The notes: a model not told the origin generated them from the sequence alone. A stretch of DNA of 11,524 bases from Candidatus Omnitrophota bacterium (GCA_003510525.1 DOMD01000051.1:1-11524); one strand, 5' to 3'. Shown: positions 1-7,627, counted from the stretch's first letter. A program made the numbers and translations.

Positions 1-300
1 GTGTCTGCCTCAAACACAAAAACCGTATATACCTATAAGCCGGTCCAGCTTGAGGGTGGGGATATTTCGGCGCTGGTTATTTATACCGATATTTCTTTTA
101 TTCCTTCCGGAAGCAGTTTTCAGCCTATGCGAGTGCGGCAATGCTATGAAACTGTCATTTCCGATGATCAGGCCGGCGGTGTTTTTGTGAATCCTGAGAG
201 AGCCAATGGGTATGTCATTCCTCGATCGGATATAGGAGCGGCCTTGCCGAAACTTCCCAAGAAAGAACCTCTTGCCTGGGCCATACATATTAAGCAATGA
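1..300 (+). CDS. Hypothetical protein, probably the C-terminal part of a longer gene
   Basis: An open frame runs from the first base of the window to a TGA at 298-300 and gives 99 residues. The first codon is a GTG, but the frame is open right to the edge and no upstream sequence or ribosome binding site is visible, so this is probably the tail of a longer gene. The protein is soluble-looking with alternating hydrophobic stretches (for example ALVIYTDISF near residues 24-33), several Gly/Pro turns and a lysine/proline-rich segment before the end (LPKLPKKEP). There is no membrane segment, cysteine cluster or motif that I recognise, and I assign no function. It is separated from htpG by 75 nt that contain a hairpin, so it may be a separate transcription unit. 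Coding status is supported only by the uninterrupted frame and its orientation with the neighbours. Confidence 0.5.
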   Translation: MSASNTKTVYTYKPVQLEGGDISALVIYTDISFIPSGSSFQPMRVRQCYETVISDDQAGGVFVNPERANGYVIPRSDIGAALPKLPKKEPLAWAIHIKQ

Positions 301-310
301 AATAATCTTT

Positions 311-340
311 GAGGCGCCGGACAAAATATAGTCCGGCCTC
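311..340 (+). other. Hairpin between the first gene and htpG
   Basis: The left arm GAGGCGCCGGAC (311-322) pairs with the right arm GTCCGGCCTC (331-340) around the 8-nt loop AAAATATA, giving ten base pairs with a two-nucleotide bulge in the left arm. It begins 10 nt after the upstream stop codon. The bases after the stem (ACTAAGCG) are not a T-run, so a classical Rho-independent terminator is not supported. It could stabilise the 3' end of the upstream transcript or act as a structured htpG leader. The function is unknown. Confidence 0.45.
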
Positions 341-360
341 ACTAAGCGTAAAAAATAACA

Positions 361-365
361 GGAGG
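361..365 (+). promoter_or_regulatory. Shine-Dalgarno GGAGG that decides the htpG start
   Basis: GGAGG at 361-365 (in the context ACAGGAGGA) lies 10 nt before the ATG at 376 and only 1 nt before an in-frame TTG at 367. The spacing therefore rules out the TTG and selects the ATG. The protein from that ATG begins METFEFKAEM, which matches the usual HtpG N-terminus. Confidence 0.85.
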
Positions 366-375
366 ATTGACTGAC

Positions 376-2211
376 ATGGAAACATTTGAATTTAAGGCGG
401 AAATGAAACAGCTTTTGAATATTATCGTGCATTCTTTGTATAATCACCCGGAGGTTTTTTTACGCGAGCTTATCTCTAATTCTTCGGATGCCCTGAATAA
501 GGCGCGTTTCAGGAAGCTGACTGATAAGGATATTGTTGATCCGGATGCCGATTTAGAAATCAGGATTGAGGTTGACTCCAAGAAAGATAAGTTTTCCATA
601 GAAGACTTTGGAATCGGAATGACTAAAGAGGAGCTGATTAATAATATCGGGACTATTGCCTCATCCGGAACATTAGAGTTTTTACGCCGGGTAAAAGAGC
701 AAAAGGCTGCCTTTGAGGGGAATTTGATCGGGCAGTTTGGCGTGGGTTTTTATTCCGTGTTTATGGTTGCTGATGAGGTATCGGTAGAAACCCGCGGCGC
801 CGACAGCTCTTCCAAAGGCTATCTCTGGAAGTCCGGCGGAGAAGGGAATTTCACCATCGAAGAAATTGATCGAAAGCACCGGGGAACCAAGATTTCTTTT
901 AAGTTCAAAGAGAGCGCCAAGGAATTTTCCCAGGACTACCGGATAAAAGAAATTATCAATAAGTATTCTAACTTTGCCGATTTCCCTATACTTTTAAACG
1001 GAGAAAAGGTAAACAAGGTAACCGCCCTTTGGCACAAGAAGACGGATGAGCTTAAAAACCAGGACCTGGATGAGTTTTACAAGTTTGTCAGCAATGATTT
1101 TGAAGGGCCCCTGGGGCATTTGCATATGTCTATTGAGGGAGTGGTAAATTTTAAGGCTCTGGTTTTTATCCCCAAGACCGCGCCACAAGACCTGATGCGC
1201 CTGCATAATGAAAAATCCCTGCACCTTTACGCCAATAAGATACTTATCCAGAATGACTGCAAAGAATTGCTTCCGGAATATCTGCGTTTTGTCAAAGGGG
1301 TGGTGGATACTACGGATTTGCCTTTAAATATTTCGCGGGAGGTAACCCAATCCAGCCCGGAAATGCTTAAAATAAAGAGTGTAATTACCTCTAAGATACT
1401 CTCTTTCTTAGAAAGCTGGGCGCAAAGCGATAAAGAAAAATACGCTGTTTTTTATAAGAATTTCGGCCCGCTGTTAAAGGTGGGGATAAATTCGGATTTT
1501 GAAAACAAGGATAAGATAATCGAACTCTTAAGGTTTGAATCTTCCTTGAGGCCCAAGGGGGAACTGGTGTCTTTTAAGGAATATGTCCAGAGGATGCTCT
1601 CCGACCAGAAGGAGATTTATTATCTTTCCGGTGAGAACAGGGAGATTCTGGAAAGAAACCCTAATTTGGAATATTTTAACAAGCATAAGATAGAGGTGCT
1701 TTTTTTAACCGAGCCGATGGATGTCTTTGTGGTGCCTTCAATCCCGGAATACGATAAAAAGCATATTGTCTCTATCCAGAAATCAGATATTGATTTAAAG
1801 GCTGAGGAGAGAATCGAAAAGCCGGATGATAATCTGACTAAGTCTTTGATTTCTCTATTTAAGGCGGCCCTGGGAGGAAAAGTAGAGGATGTGCTGGTTT
1901 CCAAGCGTTTAGTTGATTCTCCGGTTACCCTGGTTTCGGGTAAAAGCGGCCTTGAACCGCAGATGGAGAGAATGATGCGGATGATGGATAAGGATTTTCA
2001 GAAGCAAAAAAGGATACTTGAGGTGAATATAACGCATCCGCTTATTCGTAATCTTTCGCGGATTTATTTAGCCGATACGACTAACCCAATCTTAAACAAA
2101 TGCATAAACCAGCTATATGAAGGGGCCTTATTTATTGACGGAGAGCTTAACGCGCCGGGTGATTTCATCAAACGGATGACCGAGATTATGCAAGAAGCCA
2201 CCGAAAAGTAG
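376..2211 (+). CDS. htpG: Molecular chaperone HtpG (bacterial Hsp90)
   Basis: Cytosolic ATP-dependent Hsp90 chaperone, a homodimer that remodels client proteins with or after DnaK. The 611-residue length is normal for a bacterial HtpG without the eukaryotic charged linker. The N-terminal GHKL ATPase domain is intact: the N-box ELISNSSDALNK (residues 31-42) with catalytic Glu31 and Mg-binding Asn35, the nucleotide-binding DFGIGM (77-82), GTIASSGT (92-99) and the glycine-rich lid motif GQFGVGFYS (119-127). The middle domain has LPLNISREVTQ with Arg321, the family's conserved arginine that contacts the ATP phosphate. The C-terminal dimerisation region carries a methionine-rich amphipathic stretch (MERMMRMMDK), as in E. 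coli HtpG. The ATG at 376 is chosen over the TTG at 367 because of the GGAGG spacing. No CIRCE element or clear sigma-32 promoter is visible in the 75-nt leader, although a promoter could lie further upstream. The M42 peptidase follows 18 nt downstream and is probably co-transcribed. Identification is secure. Confidence 0.98.
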   Translation: METFEFKAEMKQLLNIIVHSLYNHPEVFLRELISNSSDALNKARFRKLTDKDIVDPDADLEIRIEVDSKKDKFSIEDFGIGMTKEELINNIGTIASSGTLEFLRRVKEQKAAFEGNLIGQFGVGFYSVFMVADEVSVETRGADSSSKGYLWKSGGEGNFTIEEIDRKHRGTKISFKFKESAKEFSQDYRIKEIINKYSNFADFPILLNGEKVNKVTALWHKKTDELKNQDLDEFYKFVSNDFEGPLGHLHMSIEGVVNFKALVFIPKTAPQDLMRLHNEKSLHLYANKILIQNDCKELLPEYLRFVKGVVDTTDLPLNISREVTQSSPEMLKIKSVITSKILSFLESWAQSDKEKYAVFYKNFGPLLKVGINSDFENKDKIIELLRFESSLRPKGELVSFKEYVQRMLSDQKEIYYLSGENREILERNPNLEYFNKHKIEVLFLTEPMDVFVVPSIPEYDKKHIVSIQKSDIDLKAEERIEKPDDNLTKSLISLFKAALGGKVEDVLVSKRLVDSPVTLVSGKSGLEPQMERMMRMMDKDFQKQKRILEVNITHPLIRNLSRIYLADTTNPILNKCINQLYEGALFIDGELNAPGDFIKRMTEIMQEATEK

Positions 2212-2229
2212 AAAGAAGAGAGGGTTGAA

Positions 2230-3258
2230 ATGGACAGCCTGTTGAAAAAGATAATTGAGTCGGCCGGAATTCCCGGATACGAAAGCGAAGTTGCCAGGTT
2301 GATGTTCAATGAGTTTAAGAAGGTTTCTAATGATGTTCATATTGATAGCTTCGGTAATGTTATTGCTAAAAAAGGCAAAGGCAAAAAGAAGATTATGCTC
2401 GCCGCCCATATGGATGAGGTGGGGCTTCTGGTTAAGCATATAAGTAAGGAAGGATTTATAAGTTTTATCAAGATTGGGGGGATTGATGACCGGATATTAC
2501 CCGCTCAAAGGGTTATCATTAAGGCTAAAAAAGGAGATGTTATCGGCATAATCGGATCCAAGCCTCCGCATCTGCAAAAAGAAGAAGATAAAAAACATCC
2601 GCTTAAATATGAGGATATGTTTATTGACATCGGCTGTCCAGGCAGGGAGGAAGCGGAAAAAAAGATTGAGATTGGCGACGCGGTAATTTTTGAGCCGAAC
2701 TCCGGGGTATTAAACGGTAAGCTTTATTACGGCAAGGCGGTGGACGACCGGGTGGGTTGTTACGCCCTGATTAAAATATTTGAGAAGATTAAGGCGCCGG
2801 CGGAGATTTATGCCGTGGCTACCGCCCAGGAAGAAGTCGGGCTTAAGGGCGCCAGGACTTCTTCTTTTAAAATTAACCCGGATTTCGCTATTGCCCTGGA
2901 TACCACCGTGGCCGGAGATACTCCCCAGATTCAAGAAAGAGAGTCGGCGTTAAAATTAGGCCAAGGTGTGGCCATAACCCTGATTGAGGCCTGCGGCCGG
3001 GGTATGATTGTGAATGAAAAAGTTAAGAATATCTTAATTGAGGCCGCCAGGGCCAATAAGATAAAATATCAGATAGATGTGATTGACGGCGGCATGACCG
3101 ACGGGGCAATGATATATATGAACCGGGAGGGCGTGCCTACCGGGGTCTTGAGTATCCCCTCACGCTATATCCATTCAGCCACGGGTGTTTTTCACATTGA
3201 CGATGTTTCTGCCGCGATAGACTTAGCCATAAAATCCGTCGAAAAAATGGCGCTTTAA
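2230..3258 (+). CDS. M42 family metallo-aminopeptidase (glutamyl aminopeptidase/TET-like)
   Basis: Cytosolic dinuclear metal aminopeptidase that removes N-terminal residues from peptides. Family members (PepA, YsdC, FrvX, archaeal TET) often form dodecameric tetrahedra and process peptides released by proteases. At 342 residues it has normal family length. The metal and catalytic set is complete: AAHMDEVG with His60 and Asp62, KAVDDRVG with bridging Asp172, AQEEVGLKGA with catalytic Glu201 and metal ligand Glu202, ALDTTVAGD with Asp224, and SRYIHS with His315. Residues of roughly 70-165 form the small inserted PDZ-like dimerisation/oligomerisation domain typical of M42. The start is set by GAGAGGG (2218-2224), 5 nt before the ATG. 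Some family members were historically annotated as endoglucanases (CelM), and the motifs here fit the peptidase. Placement after htpG suggests a shared role in protein quality control and peptide recycling, which is inference. Substrate specificity cannot be read from sequence. Confidence 0.95.
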   Translation: MDSLLKKIIESAGIPGYESEVARLMFNEFKKVSNDVHIDSFGNVIAKKGKGKKKIMLAAHMDEVGLLVKHISKEGFISFIKIGGIDDRILPAQRVIIKAKKGDVIGIIGSKPPHLQKEEDKKHPLKYEDMFIDIGCPGREEAEKKIEIGDAVIFEPNSGVLNGKLYYGKAVDDRVGCYALIKIFEKIKAPAEIYAVATAQEEVGLKGARTSSFKINPDFAIALDTTVAGDTPQIQERESALKLGQGVAITLIEACGRGMIVNEKVKNILIEAARANKIKYQIDVIDGGMTDGAMIYMNREGVPTGVLSIPSRYIHSATGVFHIDDVSAAIDLAIKSVEKMAL

Positions 3259-3277
3259 ACGTCTATCCTTTCCTCCA

Positions 3278-4294
3278 ATGTTTCAGAATATCCTCATAAT
3301 CGGCCACTCTAATATCGGGGACGCCTGCTATAATGCCGTTGTGGCGGCACCCCTGCATGAGCAGTTTCCTCAAGCCAGGATTTCTATTCTTACCTCAAGC
3401 CGCACCCAGAACATATTCCAGGGATATACCGGCATAAGTAGGATTCTTTTATTTGATACCTATGCCAAGGACAAGGGGCTATTCGGATCTTTGAGGCTTA
3501 TTCGCGCCTTACGTAAAGAGAAATTTGATTTAGCCGTGGTCTTAAACAGCACCTTGCTGTATAAGTTCTTAGGGATACCGCGGGTATGGAGTGTGCGCGA
3601 ATACCTGGGAAGGCGCCCCTGCGAAGTAAAAAAACATATCGCGGATATCTATTTAGAGTTTTTAAAGGCGAAAGGCGTATCGTCTAATCAGGCCAGGTTC
3701 CATTTTAATTTTAGCGAACAGGAGAAAAGTTTTGCCGGTGATTTCCTGAAAGAGCGGTCCGTAGGCCCGGAGGATATCCTTATCGGCATTTTACCTGTTG
3801 CCGCCTGGTCACTAAAAAGCTGGCCCATTGAAAGATGGAATGAATTAGCGAAAATTCTAAGATCCCGATACAGCGCTAAGTTGATTGCTTTGGGAAAGAG
3901 CGGTGATGATTCTTTCGGGCGCGAGGTTCTTAAGAATATGTCTTCGGATATAATTGGCGCGATTGATAAAACCAGCCTTAAGCAGGCAATGGCCATACTT
4001 AAACGTTGTAACCTCTTTATTGCCCCGGATTCCAGCCTCTTACATTTGGCAAGCTGTATGGGGGTAGAGGCGATAGGCCTGTATGGGGCAACTTCCCCGG
4101 AATATATTTATCCATATTTTCACCGCGAGAGTATGATTGTTTCCAAATCAGCCTTAGGGTGTATGCCGTGTTATCCCGGGAGCAGGATAGCGGTGTGTAA
4201 AAAAGAATTTCAGCCGGGTGAATGTATGGATGGCATCAGCGTAGAGGATGTCTTGGCGGCGGTTGAGGCAAAATTACATCGCGGCAGTCTTTAA
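3278..4294 (+). CDS. Glycosyltransferase family 9 (heptosyltransferase-like)
   Basis: Inverting GT-B transferase of the ADP-heptose:LPS heptosyltransferase family. Such enzymes work on the cytoplasmic face of the inner membrane and add sugars to the lipopolysaccharide core or a related envelope glycan. The 338-residue protein opens with NILIIGHSNIGD (residues 4-15), the N-terminal Rossmann strand and the usual (S)xIGD turn. The C-terminal nucleotide-sugar domain has GILPVAAWSLKSWPIERW and IAPDSSLLHLASCMGVEAIGLYG with Asp251 and His256, matching the family's D-S/G-x-x-x-H-x-A-x-x-x-G pattern. A four-cysteine set (Cys295, Cys298, Cys307, Cys316; CMPC...C...CM) is a common feature of this family's C-terminus. 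The start at 3278 is chosen from the N-terminal motif; no Shine-Dalgarno is visible in the 19-nt gap after the M42 gene (the gap is pyrimidine-rich), so translation may be coupled. The acceptor and donor are not determinable. It implies a Gram-negative-type envelope. Confidence 0.92.
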   Translation: MFQNILIIGHSNIGDACYNAVVAAPLHEQFPQARISILTSSRTQNIFQGYTGISRILLFDTYAKDKGLFGSLRLIRALRKEKFDLAVVLNSTLLYKFLGIPRVWSVREYLGRRPCEVKKHIADIYLEFLKAKGVSSNQARFHFNFSEQEKSFAGDFLKERSVGPEDILIGILPVAAWSLKSWPIERWNELAKILRSRYSAKLIALGKSGDDSFGREVLKNMSSDIIGAIDKTSLKQAMAILKRCNLFIAPDSSLLHLASCMGVEAIGLYGATSPEYIYPYFHRESMIVSKSALGCMPCYPGSRIAVCKKEFQPGECMDGISVEDVLAAVEAKLHRGSL

Positions 4295-4308
4295 TTTTTT
4301 AAAAATAA

Positions 4309-4317
4309 TGGTATAAT
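4309..4317 (+). promoter_or_regulatory. Extended -10 sigma-70-type promoter for glgP
   Basis: TGG followed by a perfect TATAAT (4312-4317) forms an extended -10 element (TGnTATAAT). It lies just after the GT9 stop and 57 nt before the glgP ATG, in an AT-rich stretch. The -35 position (around 4289-4294, CTTTAA) is poor, which fits an extended -10 promoter. Transcription would start near 4324 and leave a leader of about 50 nt. A GAAAGG at 4362-4367 serves as ribosome binding site, 7 nt before the ATG. This suggests glgP has its own transcript, separate from the htpG group. Confidence 0.7.
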
Positions 4318-4374
4318 GCTTTATTCTTTGTTTCCTGGACTTATACCTACGGTAATCATAGAGAAAGGCCGGTA

Positions 4375-6381
4375 ATGGAAAAAGATAACGCGACTTCTGA
4401 ATTTTTGTCATTAGTGGATGTCGAGAATTATGATGACATTTACAGCAAAGATATCTCAGGCGGCAGGTATTTTGGCCAGCCCGTCAGTTGTATTATAGAA
4501 GGCGAAAAACGCCTGCGCCAAAAGGCCGAGCGGCCCATCGCCTATTTCTCCATGGAATACGGCCTGGCCACCAGCTTCTATAATAAATTCAGCGCGGCGC
4601 GTCCGGTGAGCGCGAATAACCGAAACCAGGAGCAGGAAGTTTTTTCCAATTACCGGCTGGCGGATTATTTCTTCGGGGTAAAGATAGACCGCCTGATGGA
4701 TCTGCCTATTTATAGCGGCGGATTAGGGGTTTTGGCCGGGGACACCATCAAGACCATGGCTGATTATAAACTTCCCGCGGTAGGAATCGGCATGCTTTGG
4801 AATACCGGTTATTTCCGGCAGAAGTTTTGGTTTAAATACGGCCAGATGCCGGAAAGGATACACTGGGATGTATCCTCTTATCCCGGGCTTATCCCTCTAA
4901 AAAACAGGGTAAAGATTTCTTTAAAATCCGAAGAAATACATCTGCGTTTATGGAAGTATTATGTCTACAGCTATAATCAGGATTACGCCCTGCCGCTAAT
5001 CCTGCTTGATTCTAATATCGAGCCGAACAATGAAAATAACCGCCATCTTACCGATCAGCTCTACCGCAGTGACAATGGTTGGATCAAGGCGATACAGAGG
5101 ATAATTTTAGGGATGGGTGGGGCGGCCGCTCTTAAAGAATTGGGTTATACTATTGATAAATTTCATTTAAACGAAGGCCACGCGGTATTCGCCTTTGTGG
5201 AGAAGGCCAGAGGGCTGGCTAAAAATGAAATTCAGGAACTCAAGAAACATTTTGCCTATACCTGTCATACCCCGGTTGAGGCCGGCCATGATAAGTTCAA
5301 CAGCGGAGATTTAAGTAATATTCTGAAAAAAGATGATTTTGAGATTGTCCGGGAATTCGGCCGGGAAGACGGGGATTTGATAAATCTTACCTTGCTGGCG
5401 ATGAATGTCTCTTCGGCTATTAATGCCGTAGCCAGGAAGCATCGGGATGTGATGCATCTTCAGTTTCCGGCTTACAAGGAAAGGATACAATACGTAACCA
5501 ACGGGGTGCATACCCATACCTGGATTTCGGACAGGTTTAAGGCCTTGTATGAAAAATATCCCGCGGCCTTTAAAGAGATTAAGTCTAATCCCTTTGTTCT
5601 GGAGAATGCCCAAAATTTAAAGGATGACAAAAATTTCCGCCAGGATCTCTGGCAGGCGCATCAGGATAACAAGGGGGAGTTCTGTTCTTTCCTGGATAAA
5701 TGGGGCCTGGGCCGGGATATTTTTACCGTCTGCTGGGCCAGGAGGGTAGCCGCCTATAAACGGCCAAGCCTGATACTTCAGGATGTGAAAAAATTGCTGG
5801 AGATGGCCAAAAAATACGGCCCGATACAGATAATCTTTGCCGGCAAAGCCCATCCCCAGGATAATCTCGGTTTTACCTATATAAATGAGATGCTGGATAA
5901 AATAGATACCCTGACCGGGGTGTATGAGCATCTAAAGATTATTATGTTGGAAAATTACGACATAGCCCTGGCTAAGATGTTGATTTCCAGCGTGGATGTC
6001 TGGCTGAATAATCCTTTGCCGCCTTTCGAGGCGTCGGGCACCAGCGGGATGAAGGCCATTCTTAACGGGGTAGTGCAGGTAAGCACCCTTGACGGCTGGG
6101 TGGTTGAGGCTGAGGATAAAAACATCGGAAAGATTTTCGGCTACCGGGCCCCGGAGGGAAAGCCTGCCAACGAGTATGACCTGCGTCTGGCGGATGATTC
6201 CCGGGAGCTATATCTTGCCTTAGGCGAAATGATTAAGCTTTATTATAAGACCAATAATAAAGGCAAGGTGGATATTCATTCACAGTGGATAGACTTGATG
6301 ATAAACTGTATTAGCGCGGGAGCCCATTTTAATACCTATAGGATGCTGGATGAATATAAGCGCCTAATTTGGAATATCTAA
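4375..6381 (+). CDS. glgP: Alpha-glucan (glycogen) phosphorylase, short GT35 type
   Basis: Pyridoxal-phosphate enzyme that cleaves the non-reducing ends of glycogen or maltodextrin with inorganic phosphate to release glucose-1-phosphate in the cytosol. Residues in order: IAYFSMEYGLA (55-65), the substrate-loop motif LPIYSGGLGVLAGD (110-123), GYFRQ (145-149), HLNEGHAVF (264-272), TCHTPVEAGHDKF, YVTNGVH, WARRVAAYKRP, IIFAGKAHP, and the PLP site PPFEASGTSGMK with Lys560 as the predicted Schiff-base lysine. The length is 668 residues, shorter than the roughly 800-850 of E. coli or muscle phosphorylase, and fits the compact alpha-glucan phosphorylase branch that lacks the large N-terminal regulatory extensions. 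Residues 66-109 form an extra segment between two motifs that are normally adjacent (FSMEYGL and LPIYSGGLG). The start follows GAAAGG with good spacing. The gene appears monocistronic, with its own extended -10 promoter and a terminator-like stem behind it. Whether its substrate is glycogen or shorter maltodextrin is open. Confidence 0.96.
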   Translation: MEKDNATSEFLSLVDVENYDDIYSKDISGGRYFGQPVSCIIEGEKRLRQKAERPIAYFSMEYGLATSFYNKFSAARPVSANNRNQEQEVFSNYRLADYFFGVKIDRLMDLPIYSGGLGVLAGDTIKTMADYKLPAVGIGMLWNTGYFRQKFWFKYGQMPERIHWDVSSYPGLIPLKNRVKISLKSEEIHLRLWKYYVYSYNQDYALPLILLDSNIEPNNENNRHLTDQLYRSDNGWIKAIQRIILGMGGAAALKELGYTIDKFHLNEGHAVFAFVEKARGLAKNEIQELKKHFAYTCHTPVEAGHDKFNSGDLSNILKKDDFEIVREFGREDGDLINLTLLAMNVSSAINAVARKHRDVMHLQFPAYKERIQYVTNGVHTHTWISDRFKALYEKYPAAFKEIKSNPFVLENAQNLKDDKNFRQDLWQAHQDNKGEFCSFLDKWGLGRDIFTVCWARRVAAYKRPSLILQDVKKLLEMAKKYGPIQIIFAGKAHPQDNLGFTYINEMLDKIDTLTGVYEHLKIIMLENYDIALAKMLISSVDVWLNNPLPPFEASGTSGMKAILNGVVQVSTLDGWVVEAEDKNIGKIFGYRAPEGKPANEYDLRLADDSRELYLALGEMIKLYYKTNNKGKVDIHSQWIDLMINCISAGAHFNTYRMLDEYKRLIWNI

Positions 6382-6401
6382 TTAGCAGAGAACCAAAAAA
6401 C

Positions 6402-6460
6402 TAAAAACCGGAAAATCTAAAACAGAAGCAAAAGTTATTCATGTTTCGGTTTTTATTTTT
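6402..6460 (+). terminator. Terminator-like stem-loop after glgP
   Basis: TAAAAACCG (6402-6410) is perfectly complementary to CGGTTTTTA (6447-6455). Three more pairs extend it inward (one of them G-U in RNA), giving a 12-bp stem around a loop of about 30 nt, followed by T-rich sequence (TTTTT at 6456-6460, more Ts to 6473). It begins 21 nt after the glgP stop. The stem is AT-rich and the loop long, so it would be a weak Rho-independent terminator at best. Its position and T-tract support the call. Confidence 0.3.
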
Positions 6461-6473
6461 CGGTTATTTTTTT

Positions 6474-6620
6474 AAACACGAAAGCGCGAAATATGTTAAA
6501 AATAACGGATACCGTAAAGGCACGAAATCAGCTTGTTGACCGGAAAGTTTTTTATCCATTTTCCGCGTTTTTTGCGGTGTAAGGATTATTTTTTAATTTT
6601 TATTTTGCGCTTTAGCGGTT
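6474..6620. repeat. Imperfect inverted repeat filling the glgP-moxR gap
   Basis: The left arm at 6474-6493 (AAACACGAAAGCGCGAAATA) matches the reverse complement of 6601-6620 at 16 of 20 positions, including an uninterrupted AAAGCGC core. Between the arms are related fragments: CACGAAAT at 6521-6528, and TTCCGCG...TTGCGGTGT at 6561-6580 in the opposite sense. The 253-nt gene-free stretch 6382-6634 therefore holds a terminator-like stem (6402-6460) and then this decayed palindromic element. No convincing sigma-70 promoter or small ORF was found, although the moxR operon promoter should lie here. The right arm ends just before the moxR ribosome binding site (AGGAGG, 6625-6630). Calling it a decayed mobile palindrome is inference. 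Confidence 0.4.
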
Positions 6621-6634
6621 AAAGAGGAGGTAAA

Positions 6635-7627
6635 ATGAATACCGGACTTACGGTTATAAATGAAAAGGTGGCCAAGGAGAGCGCTTTTACCGCCGCCTTG
6701 ATTCAGGAAATGCGCAAGGTAATCGTGGGCCAGGATTACCTGTTAAACAGGCTTTTGGTGGGGATTCTGGCCAATGGCCACATTCTGGTTGAGGGCGTGC
6801 CGGGTTTGGCTAAGACCCTTTCCATAAAAACCTTATCCCAGGCGATAAATACCAAATTCCAGAGGATACAATTTACTCCTGACCTTCTGCCCGCGGATTT
6901 GGTGGGGACTCTGATTTATAATCCCAAAGAAGGGGTATTCACTACTAAGAAGGGGCCGATATTCGCCAACATTATCCTGGCTGATGAGATAAACCGCGCC
7001 CCGGCAAAAGTGCAGAGCGCGCTTTTAGAAGCGATGCAGGAGAGGCAGGTTACTATCGGAGAAAATACCTTTAAATTGGATGAGCCGTTTTTAGTTATAG
7101 CTACCCAGAATCCTATAGAACAGGAAGGGACCTATCCTTTGCCTGAGGCCCAACTTGACCGTTTTATGCTTAAATTAAACGTAACTTATCCCACCATTGA
7201 AGAAGAGTCAAGGATTCTCAAAACCATGGGTTTTACCGATAAGAAAATTCAGGCCGCGGCCGTGGTTGAGCCCAAGGATATCTTCAGGGCCAGGGCGGTG
7301 GTAGATGAAATCTATTTGGATGAAAAATTAGAGAAATATATCTTAGATATTGTTTTTGCCACCCGGGACCCCAAGAAATATAAGTTAGATGAACTCTCCG
7401 GCCTTATTCAATATGGCGCCTCTCCCCGGGCCACTATTTACCTTGCTGTTGCCGCCAAGGCCTACGCCTTTACCCAGGGCCGGGGCTATGTCAGTCCCCA
7501 GGACATAAAATCAATCGGCCCGGATATTTTACGCCACCGGGTGATTGTCAGCTATGAGGCCGAGGCCGAGGAAAAGACCTCCGATGATATCATCCAGAAA
7601 ATCTTTAGTGAAATAGAAGTCCCGTAG
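6635..7627 (+). CDS. MoxR family AAA+ ATPase (Bat operon)
   Basis: Cytoplasmic AAA+ ATPase of the MoxR branch, thought to work as a chaperone that activates or assembles vWA-domain partners and metallo-complexes. At 330 residues it has normal length. Visible motifs: Walker A GVPGLAKT (54-61), Walker B IILADEINRAP (113-123) with Asp117 and Glu118, sensor 1 ATQNP (156-160), an arginine-finger region EAQLDRF (Arg176), and sensor 2 YGASPRA near residue 265. All catalytic residues expected of an active ATPase are present. The start has a strong AGGAGG (6625-6630), 4 nt before the ATG. It heads a run of DUF58, BatD-like and two vWA genes, the classic partner set. The TAG stop lies inside a 28-bp palindrome (7624-7651), and a 37-nt gap separates it from DUF58. 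The C-terminus (EIEVP) resembles that of its relatives, so little or no protein appears lost. Confidence 0.96.
   Translation: MNTGLTVINEKVAKESAFTAALIQEMRKVIVGQDYLLNRLLVGILANGHILVEGVPGLAKTLSIKTLSQAINTKFQRIQFTPDLLPADLVGTLIYNPKEGVFTTKKGPIFANIILADEINRAPAKVQSALLEAMQERQVTIGENTFKLDEPFLVIATQNPIEQEGTYPLPEAQLDRFMLKLNVTYPTIEEESRILKTMGFTDKKIQAAAVVEPKDIFRARAVVDEIYLDEKLEKYILDIVFATRDPKKYKLDELSGLIQYGASPRATIYLAVAAKAYAFTQGRGYVSPQDIKSIGPDILRHRVIVSYEAEAEEKTSDDIIQKIFSEIEVP

Noticed and set aside
309..332. TTGAGG/TATAGT promoter-like pair before htpG
   Set aside because: The spacer is only 12 nt and the elements lie within a hairpin, so it is not a workable sigma-70 promoter.
311..340. Hairpin as a Rho-independent terminator of the first gene
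   Set aside because: No T-run follows the stem; the next bases are ACTAAGCG.
367..375. TTG at 367 as the htpG start
   Set aside because: It is only 1 nt from the GGAGG, whereas the ATG at 376 has proper spacing and gives the conserved METFEF N-terminus.
10..447. Minus-strand open frames, including this 145-codon one and others antisense to htpG, glgP, moxR and the Bat genes
   Set aside because: All lie opposite well-supported conserved genes or straddle their ends, lack ribosome sites and show no recognisable motif, so they are shadow frames.
4570..4704. The extra GlgP segment as another repeat-derived insertion
   Set aside because: It contains no inverted repeat and no flanking direct repeat, and its composition matches the rest of the gene, so it looks like an ordinary protein insertion.
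6536..6564. TTGACC as the -35 of a moxR operon promoter
   Set aside because: The sequence 16-18 nt downstream is TTTTCC-like with no acceptable -10; TATCCA is only about 11 nt away.
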